DNA of 64,000 nt. Source: Acidobacteriota bacterium. Its GTDB lineage: Bacteria > Acidobacteriota > Terriglobia > Acidiferrales > UBA7541. Positions 8,912 to 17,424 of this stretch are shown here, piece by piece. Under the pieces are notes generated by a model. It ran no database searches. It saw only the letters and a list, made by a program, of their open reading frames with translations, and was not told where the DNA came from. Where the stretch lies: assembly GCA_013289585.1 (NCBI GenBank), contig JABCZR010000011.1, positions 62,001-126,000 of the forward strand, read 5' to 3'. Position numbers and translations under genes: made by a program. The number at the start of each line of letters is the position of its first letter. Within the stretch, counting starts at the first letter, position 1.

Positions 8912-9043
8912 TAGCAGAAGTGTACCAGTTAGTTTATCTTTATTTTAGAGGGCAGCTTGATTTTTGAGTAGCGGCCGACAGGGCTACGGGAAGATCGGCC
9001 GGACGACTGGGCTTTTGCCCGGCGGGGGCCTCTTGATGCTCGG

Positions 9044-9601
9044 TCAGCTCCAGGAAATGGAGAGTTCGGCGTATCCCCGGCCTTCCTCGATGGGGGTGAG
9101 GAAATAGATGACGACGTCCCTGGCTCCGGAAATCTCCAGGGCTTTCCGGAAGAAACCGACAATGGCAAATCCCATGATGCGGTGCTGCGTTTCAAAGCCG
9201 GTGTATTTGATCAGTGCTTTGCCATTTCCCGGGAGCTGAACGTCGATCGGGACTCCTTGAAAATAAGTGGCGTGAACGGCGGCGATGCGCTTGATCACGA
9301 ATTCGGGCGAACCCAGTTTCACGAATGCCTTGTAAATCCCGTGGAGCTGCCTTTCGATCACCGCTTCCGAACCGCGCGTGACCATCTCTTCTTTTCCGCC
9401 GGCGAGAACACGGATTTCGAGTTCGAGAAAACGGGTGAAGAAATCGAGCGAGTACCAGCTGGAAGAATAGATTTCGCCCTTGAACGCGTTGCGAGTTTCT
9501 TCGTCGAGGAGCGCGAGGATTTTCTGGAAAGCTTCCTCGCCGGCGCGCCGCTTAACCTGGTTGATGGTTTCCAGGATAGCGGAACCCTTGATCTGCACCA
9601 T
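9044..9601 (-). CDS. DUF2378-like (TIGR02265) protein
   Basis: A 185-residue cytoplasmic protein. The ATG at 9601 was chosen because AGGAG lies eight bases upstream and conserved sequence starts at MVQIKGSAILET. Central features are SSSWYSLDFFTRFLEL, a basic helix, LHGIYKAFVKLGSPEFV and a C-terminal beta-strand region ending in LSISWS. This arrangement fits the DUF2378/TIGR02265 group known mainly from Myxococcus and relatives to heme-NO-binding-like folds, function unknown. No binding residue for heme is evident. Assignment is by pattern only. Confidence 0.62.
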   Translation of the reverse strand: MVQIKGSAILETINQVKRRAGEEAFQKILALLDEETRNAFKGEIYSSSWYSLDFFTRFLELEIRVLAGGKEEMVTRGSEAVIERQLHGIYKAFVKLGSPEFVIKRIAAVHATYFQGVPIDVQLPGNGKALIKYTGFETQHRIMGFAIVGFFRKALEISGARDVVIYFLTPIEEGRGYAELSISWS

Positions 9602-9888
9602 CGGAAGGCTCCTCGGAGGGCGGGACGGGGCACAGCCCTGCTCTAACTTACTATGTTCCGCGGCCAAGCGAGGGAGGGGATGCCCTAATCGGAACTAACG
9701 GCCAGTCCTGGAGGAGAGCTGGCCTCAAGCAGGGATAGCAAGTGCGAGTATCCGGGAGTAAATCAGTGCGTTAGTTACCGCTAATACCGGCGTAGCCGAC
9801 AGCGCAGGTATTTGCTAGCTATCCAGCCTCAATTCAGCGACACTCCATGCAACCCCTTCCAGGGCTCCCAGATTTCTCCGTTGAAATA

Positions 9889-10662
9889 ATGAGTAGAAGA
9901 GGAATGATGGCCACAGCCGTAGCCTCCGCAAACAACACCGTTAAGCTCTCCATGGGCTTGCCGGGCTGCCGTTACGACCATCTCTTTTTTTCGGGCATGG
10001 CTTTTGCGATGCTGGCTACCGTCTTTGTAGGTTTTGCGCACACTTACTATCTAGCGGGAGTGTTTCGCGCGCCGCTGCCGAGTTTGACCATTCACCTGCA
10101 TGGGGCGGCTTTTTCCTGCTGGATCCTACTACTCGTAACGCAGACGACTTTGGTTGCCGCGGGCCGGGTGGACATTCACCGGCGGCTTGGTATTGCGGGC
10201 TTTTTGCTGGCGTGCCTGATGGTAGTACTCGGCGTGCTGGCGGCGACGGATTCGCTGGTGCGGGAAGCCGGGCCAGCCGGGCGCGATCCGAAGTTTTTCT
10301 ATATTATTCCGCTGACGGACATGCTGATCTTTGCGACGCTCATTTGCTTTGCATTTCGATCGCGCTCGAACCCCGCGGCGCACAAGCGGCTGATTTTCGT
10401 GGCGACGACGGCGCTGCTGATCGCCGCGATTGCCCGTTGGCCGATTGGCTTCGTGTTCAGAAACGCACCGGCGGCGGCGCTGCTGTCTTACAGCTTCCTG
10501 ATTGTTCTGGTGGCGTATGACCTCTGGTCCACGCGCAAGGTGCATCGCGCGACGATCGGGGCGGCTGCTTTCCTGATCTTTGTGCAGCAGATCCGATTGC
10601 CTATCGGCAAGACCGCGGCGTGGCACGCGTTCGCCAGTTGGGTGCAATCCGTAGCACGTTAA
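9889..10662 (+). CDS. Multi-pass integral membrane protein
   Basis: About 257 residues with seven likely transmembrane segments. Paired His residues sit in or next to the membrane: HTYYLAGVF, TIHLHGAAFSCW, and VDIHRRLGIAGF with HKRLIF, a pattern reminiscent of heme-coordinating four-helix membrane proteins or DUF2306-like proteins. The start is uncertain: ATG at 9847, 9889 and 9904 are in frame and none has a strong ribosome-binding site. No neighbour suggests a pathway. Confidence 0.7.
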   Translation: MSRRGMMATAVASANNTVKLSMGLPGCRYDHLFFSGMAFAMLATVFVGFAHTYYLAGVFRAPLPSLTIHLHGAAFSCWILLLVTQTTLVAAGRVDIHRRLGIAGFLLACLMVVLGVLAATDSLVREAGPAGRDPKFFYIIPLTDMLIFATLICFAFRSRSNPAAHKRLIFVATTALLIAAIARWPIGFVFRNAPAAALLSYSFLIVLVAYDLWSTRKVHRATIGAAAFLIFVQQIRLPIGKTAAWHAFASWVQSVAR

Positions 10663-10761
10663 GCCGAAGTCTGGAGTGCTTTCAACAGCGATTGCGTTCG
10701 AATTGCCGTGCAAGGTTCGTGCAGGCGCAGGGTGGTTCAGTACATCGGAGTTATTCCAGTC

Positions 10762-10989
10762 TTATTTTGGGGTGGTGACGACTTTGTCGGCGGCCGCGGC
10801 GGCGCGCTGCTCGGCGCGTCTTTCCTGTTCGACGTGCTGGGTGCACTCGGCGATATCGTCGTCGATGTCTTTGATTTCGCGGGCGAGATGAAAATTTTGA
10901 GGATCCCGGGAGTAGATTTCGAACAGGGAGTCCCGCCTCTTCTTCAGGTCGTCGCGTTTTCTTTTCCAAGAACTGGCAAGGGCCGCCAT
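10762..10989 (-). CDS. Small coiled-coil protein
   Basis: A 75-residue, highly charged protein (WKRKRDDLKKRRDSLFE, AREIKDIDDDIAEC, HVEQERRAEQRAA) that should be almost entirely helical and probably dimerises as a coiled coil. GAGG lies upstream of the ATG at 10989. No known family recognised. It precedes the ABC-2 operon in the opposite sense of reading order and shows no link to it. Confidence 0.55.
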   Translation of the reverse strand: MAALASSWKRKRDDLKKRRDSLFEIYSRDPQNFHLAREIKDIDDDIAECTQHVEQERRAEQRAAAAADKVVTTPK

Positions 10990-11170
10990 GGGTTTAGCCT
11001 CGGGACCAGTGTGCGCTCTTTTGCGGTTGGCGGATAGAGGGAAGAGGCGCGGTGCGGAGGGTCGTGCACTGGCGATTTTCGGGCCAGTTGGTGCGCGATT
11101 CAGTTGCTATCAGGCTAAGTGCGAGCGGAGGGCGCAGCGATGCTGCGCCCTTACAAGGAAGGGACGAAAA

Positions 11171-12385
11171 TCAGGAGCGGAAGAGGACGGATTCGCGCTG
11201 GAACATTTTGATGGCGATGAAGAGGGCGGCGGCGGCGTAGACGCAGGTGGATGAAAAGATGATGGCGATGTAATTCCAGTGGTAGGTGCCGGCGACGAGT
11301 TCTTTGCAGAGAAGGCTGACGTTGAGAATGGGAATGAGCGCGAGCTTTGGAGTGAGCTCGACGCCGGGAAGCATGGCGGCAATGGCGGGTATGATGACCA
11401 CGAATGTCATAGGGGTGAGATAGCTCTGGGCTTCTTTGTAGGTCTTGGCGAAGAGAGCGATGGTCATCAGGACGGCGGAGAACAGAACAGCGATCGGGAG
11501 AGCCATCAGGAATACGGATAAGACGGTTGCAGGTCCGAGCTTAAGGATCATACCTGCGGCAGCTTCGCGCCCGCCGGCAGATTGCGAAGTATAGTGTCCC
11601 AAGACCGAGAAAGAAACTCCCATCGACAAAACGGAAAGCGCCGCGGTGCCCAGAGCTGCCGTGAGGATCAGAAAAAATTTGCCGAGGACGAGGTGCATGC
11701 GGGAAATGGGACTGGACAGGATGGTTTCCATGGTGCCGCGCTCTTTTTCGCCGGCAGTGAGGTCCATGGCGGGATACATCGCGCCGGTCATGCAGAGAAG
11801 GATGACCATGTAGCCGATAATGCCGCCGAAAGCGGCGCCACTGACTTTTTCGGGCGGGGCGACGTTTTCGCGCTTTACTTCAAAGGGCTTCAGGACGGTG
11901 TCGGGCAGATTCTTTGCAGCGAGACGATCTTTCACTACCCGATCGCGATACTCCTTCATGTACTTTTCGATCTTGTCGGTGGCGAATTCAGATTTCAACT
12001 CGCCTTCGTAATTGTAAATGTTGACGGTGTCCGGTTTCTCCAGGGCGACATCGGCCTGGAAGCCTCTGGGGATTTCCACGGCGGCGCGGATTTCCTTGTT
12101 GATGATCTGGTCCTTCCAGCCAGCCGTCTCGGGAACGATTTCGATTCTGTCGAGCTTCTTAAGACCATCAACAACGACAGGTGAATCTTCGCCGCCGCGA
12201 AGCATGACTTTCGGGACTTCCTCTTTTGCCTTACCGACGAGGACAACGGCGAGCGAGCCGAAGCCAACGCTGAGAACGGGGAAGAGCAAGAGCGGCACGA
12301 GAATTGTGGAGATAACCGTGCGGCGGTCACGGATAGCTTCGGTAAGTTCCTTGCGATAGACGATGCCGACATTGCGTAGGGACAT
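11171..12385 (-). CDS. ABC-2 type permease (NatB-like)
   Basis: A 404-residue permease beginning MSLRNVGIVYRKEL at 12385. One transmembrane helix (TVISTILVPLLLFPVLSVG) is followed by a large extracytoplasmic domain (about 60-200) and five to six further helices, with the family signature AGEKERGTMETILSSPISR near residue 230. This is the NatB/ABC-2 layout of Na+ or drug exporters. Its ATPase is encoded immediately upstream, one base separating that stop codon from this ATG, so the two form one exporter. Confidence 0.88.
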   Translation of the reverse strand: MSLRNVGIVYRKELTEAIRDRRTVISTILVPLLLFPVLSVGFGSLAVVLVGKAKEEVPKVMLRGGEDSPVVVDGLKKLDRIEIVPETAGWKDQIINKEIRAAVEIPRGFQADVALEKPDTVNIYNYEGELKSEFATDKIEKYMKEYRDRVVKDRLAAKNLPDTVLKPFEVKRENVAPPEKVSGAAFGGIIGYMVILLCMTGAMYPAMDLTAGEKERGTMETILSSPISRMHLVLGKFFLILTAALGTAALSVLSMGVSFSVLGHYTSQSAGGREAAAGMILKLGPATVLSVFLMALPIAVLFSAVLMTIALFAKTYKEAQSYLTPMTFVVIIPAIAAMLPGVELTPKLALIPILNVSLLCKELVAGTYHWNYIAIIFSSTCVYAAAALFIAIKMFQRESVLFRS

Positions 12386-12386
12386 G

Positions 12387-13142
12387 TCAGTTGTTCTCCT
12401 CGGCGACGAAGTGGGGGGTGACGACTTTGACGAAAATTTCCTCGAGATCTTGCTCGCCGTATTTATCACGAAGCTGGGGGAGAGATCCTTCGACCAGGAG
12501 TTTTCCCGATTGGATGATGCCGATGGTGTCGCAGAGCTTTTCGACTTCGCTCATGATGTGGGTGGAAAAGATGACGGTCTTGCCGTTGTTGCGACATTCG
12601 CGGATGAAGCCGGTGATGGTGCGGGCGGTCATGATGTCGAGGCCGTTGGTGGGCTCGTCGAAGATCATGACGGGCGGGTCGTGAACCAGAGTCCGGGCGA
12701 TGGAGGTCTTCTGCATCATGCCGGTGGAGAGCTTGTCGCAGCGGCGGTCGCGAAAGCCGTTCATGTCGAGGCGGTTGAAAATATCGTCGACGCGTTTTTT
12801 CAAGGTGGCTTCGTCGAGGCCGTTGAGGCGGCCGAAGTATTCGACAAATTCCTGGGAAGTGAGCCTGCGATAGAGGGCGGTGGCGGTGGAGAGGAAACCG
12901 ACGTTAGCGCGGACTTTTTCGGGATCATCGACGACGTCATGGCCGCAGATGATGGCGGTGCCGTCGGTGGGTTCGAGGATGGTGGCAAGCATTCGAAGCG
13001 TGGTGGTTTTGCCGGCGCCGTTAGCGCCAAGGAGGCCATAAATCTTGCCAGGCTGGCAGGTGAAGCCGACGTTATCAACGGCGCGGATTTCGCCACGCTT
13101 TTTGTCCTGGAAGCGTTTGGACAGGCCACGAGCTTCGATCAT
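12387..13142 (-). CDS. ABC transporter ATP-binding protein (NatA-like)
   Basis: A 251-residue ATPase with Walker A GANGAGKTT near residue 36, Q-loop region, signature KLSTGMMQKTSIAR, Walker B PPVMIFDEPTNGLD and the switch His in IFSTHIM. It belongs to the drug/Na+ exporter (CcmA/NatA) group and is the first gene of a two-gene operon with the ABC-2 permease. It is transcribed away from the adaptor/TolC cluster that begins 700 bases further on and lacks its own ATPase. Confidence 0.92.
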   Translation of the reverse strand: MIEARGLSKRFQDKKRGEIRAVDNVGFTCQPGKIYGLLGANGAGKTTTLRMLATILEPTDGTAIICGHDVVDDPEKVRANVGFLSTATALYRRLTSQEFVEYFGRLNGLDEATLKKRVDDIFNRLDMNGFRDRRCDKLSTGMMQKTSIARTLVHDPPVMIFDEPTNGLDIMTARTITGFIRECRNNGKTVIFSTHIMSEVEKLCDTIGIIQSGKLLVEGSLPQLRDKYGEQDLEEIFVKVVTPHFVAEENN

Positions 13143-13250
13143 CGAAAGACCCCTCGCTGGGTGTTCGTAAGTTGGGACACAACCCGTTCAAAGTGTACTA
13201 CGCGTGGGGAGGGATAATGTTACGGGGTGGGTGGGGCGGGTGCGGGGAGT

Positions 13251-13286
13251 GGAGATTAGAGATTAGAGATTAGAGAACAGAGAACG
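13251..13286. repeat. Purine-rich tandem repeat (AGAGATT), copy 1
   Basis: Tandem GAGATTA units grade into GAGAACAGAGAAC. A related purine-rich stretch with AGAGATCAGA units is at 18755-18792. The two copies flank the adaptor/TPR/permease/TolC gene block. Function unknown. Confidence 0.5.
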
Positions 13287-13361
13287 GAAAACCGGCAAAA
13301 CTCCAAGAATGGGGTTAGGCCAGTGCCATCCTCACTTCAGGGGATGCGGATTATTAGGGAA

Positions 13362-13547
13362 TCAGCCTTTGTGGCAGTTGGGGCACTGTTTGGCATCAAA
13401 CCGATCGGGAGTGACACGAAACATGTTGTTGCACTGGATGCAGACGCGATGAATGACGGAACTGATGACCGCGCCGGCTTGTGGGGGGCGGTTCACGGCG
13501 GAGGGATTCGAATCGGCGCTCTTTTCGGGAGTGATTTCAGTGGACAT
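13362..13547 (-). CDS. Small zinc-ribbon protein
   Basis: A 61-residue protein with an unstructured N-terminal half and a C-terminal zinc ribbon: CIQCNNMF, a 10-residue spacer, then CPNCHKG (two CxxC pairs). The pattern is that of MJ0042/zinc-ribbon type small proteins used as nucleic-acid or protein adaptors. Only a weak ribosome-binding site is visible before the ATG at 13547. Confidence 0.65.
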   Translation of the reverse strand: MSTEITPEKSADSNPSAVNRPPQAGAVISSVIHRVCIQCNNMFRVTPDRFDAKQCPNCHKG

Positions 13548-13835
13548 AGGCGGATTCTAGCATGCGGAGGAGCTACTCCCAAAGAAACTCGGCGGCATCT
13601 CCCTGGCGGGCGAAACGCATCCTTCAGAGTAGGAAATCCGGCGCGCGGGGACGTGAATCGAAAGCGAACAGAACCGGCAACGAATATAGAGAAAGCCGCG
13701 CGGCTCTTGCTAGAATGAATGGTTCGGCGCCTACGCAGGGGGCTCAGCAAGCCAGGGACAGGGAAGAGAAACGCTTCGCCGGAGGGATGGGCCCTCGCGA
13801 AGTGCGAAGCGCGAGACCGCGTAAGATAGGAATAA

Positions 13836-15122
13836 ATGGATCGCAGACTGCGAAACCGCATCTTGCTCTACCTGCTGCTGGCGGGGGCGCTGGCGTACGT
13901 GGGGATCGCGCTGAGTGGGCGGAAGCCCGTAGCGAAGATTTCGGCGGTGACGCCGGTGCGGGAAAACCTGGTGCAATCCATCCGCAGCAACGGGAAAGTG
14001 GAGCCGATTGAGCCGTTCGTGATGCGAGCGCAACTGGATACATTTGTAGAGAAGGTGCACGTCAAGGAAGGGCAGCCGGTAAAGAAAGGGCAACTGCTGC
14101 TGGAGTTGAACGTAAAGGATGCGCTGGCGCAGCTGTCGGAGGCGCAGGCGAAACTGCTGCGCGCGCAGGACGATCTGCGTGCCGCAAAAGCGGGCGGACG
14201 GACGGATGATGCGGCGCGGGTCGCTGGCGACCTGGCAAAGATGCAGGCAGAGCGCGACCGATTGCAGAAGAACCACGACGCGCTATTACGGCTGATCGCT
14301 CAGCAAGCCGCGAGCCAGGATGAGCTGGCGGCAAACGACCTGGCACTGATGAAGGCGCAGGCGGAAGTGACGCGGCTGGCGGCGACGAAGCAGGAGTTTG
14401 ACCGCGGCGTGAAACTGGACGCCGGGCGCGCGGCGCTGCAAGTGCAACAAGCGCAGCATGAAGTGGCGGCGCTGGAGGACAAAACGCGCAATGGGCGGAT
14501 TGTGGCGCCGGCGGATGGAACGCTGTACTCACTCCCGGTGAAGGCAGGGGATTACGTGAAGCTGGGAGATTTGCTGGCGGAGATGGCGGACTTGCACAAG
14601 ATTCGTGTGCGAGCATTCATTGATGAGCCGGAGCTGGGCGCACTGGAGCCCAACGAGCCGGTGATCATTACCTGGGATGCGCTGCCGAACCGAAGCTGGG
14701 CGGGTAAGACGGAGATCATCCCGAAGCAAGTGGTGGCGCGGCAGGCGCGGAGCGTGGGTGAGCTGCTCTGTTCAGTGAACAACGACAAGCTGGAACTGCT
14801 GCCCAATATAAATGTGAATGTACGGATTAATTCGCGCGAGCGGCTGGGTGTGCTTGCGGTGCCGCGCGGGGCGGTGCAGGCACAGGGCGGGCGGCGGTAT
14901 GTCTTTGTGGTGAAAGAGAAGCAGCTGGGAGTGGGCAAATCGAGGCTGGAGAAGCGTGAGATTCACGTGGGAATCGCGGACGCGACGAGTTATGAAGTGG
15001 TGAGCGGGCTGCAGGAAGGCGAAATGGTGGCGCTGCCGGGAGACGTGGACCTGCGCGACGGAATGGATGTGATCGTCGTCAATACAGAGGTTGCGAATTT
15101 TGAAGGACGCGCGGATGGGTAG
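13836..15122 (+). CDS. HlyD/MacA-family periplasmic adaptor subunit
   Basis: A 428-residue membrane-fusion protein. One N-terminal anchor (residues 8-26) is followed by a lipoyl half-motif (VEKVHVKEGQPVKKGQLL), a long coiled-coil hairpin (about 85-200), the second lipoyl half (GRIVAPADGTLYSLPVKAGDYV) and the beta-barrel and membrane-proximal domains. It bridges an inner-membrane transporter to TolC. First gene of an operon with a TPR protein, MacB-like permease and TolC protein. Its stop codon overlaps the next start by eight bases. Confidence 0.9.
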   Translation: MDRRLRNRILLYLLLAGALAYVGIALSGRKPVAKISAVTPVRENLVQSIRSNGKVEPIEPFVMRAQLDTFVEKVHVKEGQPVKKGQLLLELNVKDALAQLSEAQAKLLRAQDDLRAAKAGGRTDDAARVAGDLAKMQAERDRLQKNHDALLRLIAQQAASQDELAANDLALMKAQAEVTRLAATKQEFDRGVKLDAGRAALQVQQAQHEVAALEDKTRNGRIVAPADGTLYSLPVKAGDYVKLGDLLAEMADLHKIRVRAFIDEPELGALEPNEPVIITWDALPNRSWAGKTEIIPKQVVARQARSVGELLCSVNNDKLELLPNINVNVRINSRERLGVLAVPRGAVQAQGGRRYVFVVKEKQLGVGKSRLEKREIHVGIADATSYEVVSGLQEGEMVALPGDVDLRDGMDVIVVNTEVANFEGRADG

Positions 15123-16107
15123 CAGGAACACATGGGCGGTGCTGGTGCTGCTCGGCGCGGGAACCGCAGTTGCGGCGGCAACGATGAAGCAGGATGCGAG
15201 CCTTGATGCCGGGCGGCACGCTTATGAAGCCAGTGACTACGCGAAGGCCATACAGGTGCTCCAGGCGGCCGCAGCGCAGGATCCGCAAAACGGCGAAGTC
15301 CAACTGCTGCTGGTGAAAAGTTACCTGGAGTTGCAAGAACATGACGCGGCAATCAAGAGCGCGGAGAAAGCGGTGTCGCTAGATTCCAAGAATTCCGTGT
15401 ATCACGAATGGCTGGGGAGAGCGTACGGAGGCAAGGCCGAACATGCGAGCTGGTTCGCGGCAGTGTCCCTGGCGAAGAAGACGAGGAAAGAATTCGAAAC
15501 GGCGGTGCAGCTTGATGGGAAAAATTTTTCGGCGCGGCAGGTGCTGATCGAATTTGATTGCAGCGCTCCGGGACTGGTGGGCGGGGGCGAAGAGAAGGCG
15601 CTGCCGCAGATCAAACAATTAATGGAAATGGACGCGTCCGAGGGTCACTATGCCGCGGGGAATTGCCGGCGGCAGAAGAAGGATTTCGCCGCGGCGGATC
15701 TGGAATTTACCAAGGCGTTGGAGAGCCATCCCAATTCGGTGGAGCTGATCTATGACATCGGCGATTACGCCGTGAGACACAGCCAGCCGGAGAGGCTGCT
15801 GGCGGCGGCGAAAGCGGGCGAGCGCGTGGCTCCGGGCGATCCACGGGGAAATTTCTACCGGGGCGTGGCGCTGGTATTCAAAAAAGAAAATCCGGACGAG
15901 GCCGCGCGGTTGCTGCAGGAGTATGCGAAGGAAGCCCCAACGCGCTCGGGATATCCGCGGCCGGCCGCGGCGCACGCCTGGTTGGGGTACCTGTATGAGA
16001 ATGAGAACAAGGCAGGGGACGCGACAAAAGAATTTGAGACTGCGCTGAAACTCGACCCCAAAAACAAAATGGCGCAGGAAGCGCTGAAGCGGCTGAAGAA
16101 AAACTGA
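15115..16107 (+). CDS. Exported TPR-repeat protein
   Basis: A 330-residue protein. The ATG at 15115 overlaps the adaptor stop codon and has GAAGGA seven bases upstream. A hydrophobic leader (WAVLVLLGAGTAVAAAT) is followed by TPR helices (HAYEASDYAKAIQVLQAAAAQDPQ, LELQEHDAAIKSAEKAV, and a C-terminal LGYLYENENKAGDATKEF unit). It sits where the ABC ATPase of a MacAB-TolC operon would be expected. A scaffold or assembly role for the exporter is inference from position only. Confidence 0.85.
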   Translation: MGSRNTWAVLVLLGAGTAVAAATMKQDASLDAGRHAYEASDYAKAIQVLQAAAAQDPQNGEVQLLLVKSYLELQEHDAAIKSAEKAVSLDSKNSVYHEWLGRAYGGKAEHASWFAAVSLAKKTRKEFETAVQLDGKNFSARQVLIEFDCSAPGLVGGGEEKALPQIKQLMEMDASEGHYAAGNCRRQKKDFAAADLEFTKALESHPNSVELIYDIGDYAVRHSQPERLLAAAKAGERVAPGDPRGNFYRGVALVFKKENPDEAARLLQEYAKEAPTRSGYPRPAAAHAWLGYLYENENKAGDATKEFETALKLDPKNKMAQEALKRLKKN

Positions 16108-16164
16108 GAATTCAGTTATGGCTGCCACCCTTCTATTTTTCCAAGACAAACGCGGTGAATCGCG

Positions 16165-17364
16165 ATGATGGCCTGGCGGGAAACGATCTCCGTGGCGATC
16201 GACGCGTTGCGGGCGAATAAAGTACGCGCGATGCTGACGTCGCTGGGAGTAATTATCGGCAGCGCTTCGATCGTGCTGGTGGTTACTGTGGCGCTGACCA
16301 GCAAACGATTCGTTATTTCGCAGATCGAAAGTGTCGGCTCGAACCTGGTCTGGGTGGAGGTGGTGCAAAGCCCGGGCAAAGCGGCGCCGCTCAGTTATGA
16401 AATGACGCTGGAGGATCTGGAGGCGGTCAAGGCCATACCACGGGTGGTTGAGGCGGCCGGAACGCGCGAACTGGAGACCTCGGTGGTGGTGGACGGCGTG
16501 GAACGTCCCGTGCACATGATTGGAGTCACGGAGGGATATGAGGCGATTCGGCGGCTGCTCGTTATTCGCGGAAGATATTTCGACAGCGGAGACATGGAGA
16601 TGCGCAGCAAAGTCTGCCTGATCGCCACGCAGCTCGCGGAGCGCATGTTCGGGCAGGAAAATCCCATCGGGCGGTTGATGCACATGGGAGAGATGAACTT
16701 TACGGTGATCGGCGTGTTCCGCGAGCGCGTGGAGACTTTCGGTCTTTCCGAAATTCAGGAAAATTCCGTCATTATTCCTTTTTCGCTGATGAAGTATTAC
16801 ACCGGCACGGAACTGGTGCGCTTGCTGGACGTGCAGGCGGAGCGGGCGGAAGACGTGCCATCCGTCGAGCGGCAAGTGGGCCAGGTGCTACGGAGCCGGC
16901 ATCCGGCGGAGGCGGAGTACAAAGTACAAACACTCACGGCGATTCTGGGAGCGGCGAGAAATATTTCACTGGCGCTGACGATCCTGCTGATCCTGATTGC
17001 GTTGATCGCGCTGTTGATCAGCGGAGTGGGGATCATGAACATCATGCTGGTGACCGTGCAGGAACGCACGCGAGAGATCGGCATTCGAAAGGCGATTGGG
17101 GCAGCGCGGCGCGAGATCATGTACCAGTTTCTGTTCGAATCGATTGTGATCAGCGGGGGCGGGGCGGTGATTGGAATCCTGATCGGAATCGCCATCCCGG
17201 TGACGGCGCAGTTTTTCCTGCCTGGGAACCTGCGCGTTCCGGTCTCTCCGCTGAGTGTGATTGTCGCGTTCGTGGTTTCGTGTTCCACGGGACTTTTCTT
17301 CGGATACCTGCCGGCGAATCAGGCGGCGAGCCTGGAGCCGGTGGAGTCGCTGCGCTACGAGTGA
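16165..17364 (+). CDS. MacB-like ABC transporter permease (FtsX domain)
   Basis: A 399-residue permease: first helix (RAMLTSLGVIIGSASIVLVV), a MacB periplasmic core domain (about 55-240), then three helices with VQERTREIGIRKAIGAARREI, the FtsX-family coupling segment, and a C-terminal LEPVESLRYE. It acts by mechanotransmission, pulling substrate into the TolC conduit. No ATP-binding domain is fused, and none is encoded in this operon; the nearest ATPase (12387-13142) belongs to another exporter. The ATPase must come from elsewhere in the genome. Confidence 0.9.
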   Translation: MMAWRETISVAIDALRANKVRAMLTSLGVIIGSASIVLVVTVALTSKRFVISQIESVGSNLVWVEVVQSPGKAAPLSYEMTLEDLEAVKAIPRVVEAAGTRELETSVVVDGVERPVHMIGVTEGYEAIRRLLVIRGRYFDSGDMEMRSKVCLIATQLAERMFGQENPIGRLMHMGEMNFTVIGVFRERVETFGLSEIQENSVIIPFSLMKYYTGTELVRLLDVQAERAEDVPSVERQVGQVLRSRHPAEAEYKVQTLTAILGAARNISLALTILLILIALIALLISGVGIMNIMLVTVQERTREIGIRKAIGAARREIMYQFLFESIVISGGGAVIGILIGIAIPVTAQFFLPGNLRVPVSPLSVIVAFVVSCSTGLFFGYLPANQAASLEPVESLRYE

Positions 17365-17424
17365 CGAAGTTTTTCGCGAAAGAAAACGGGAATCAAGGAA
17401 ATCGCGCAAGTGGGAGGCAAAACC

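Noticed and set aside
12363-13217. Plus-strand Asp/Gly-rich frame opposite the ABC ATPase
   Set aside because: It is the antisense of Walker A, signature and Walker B motifs of the ATPase.
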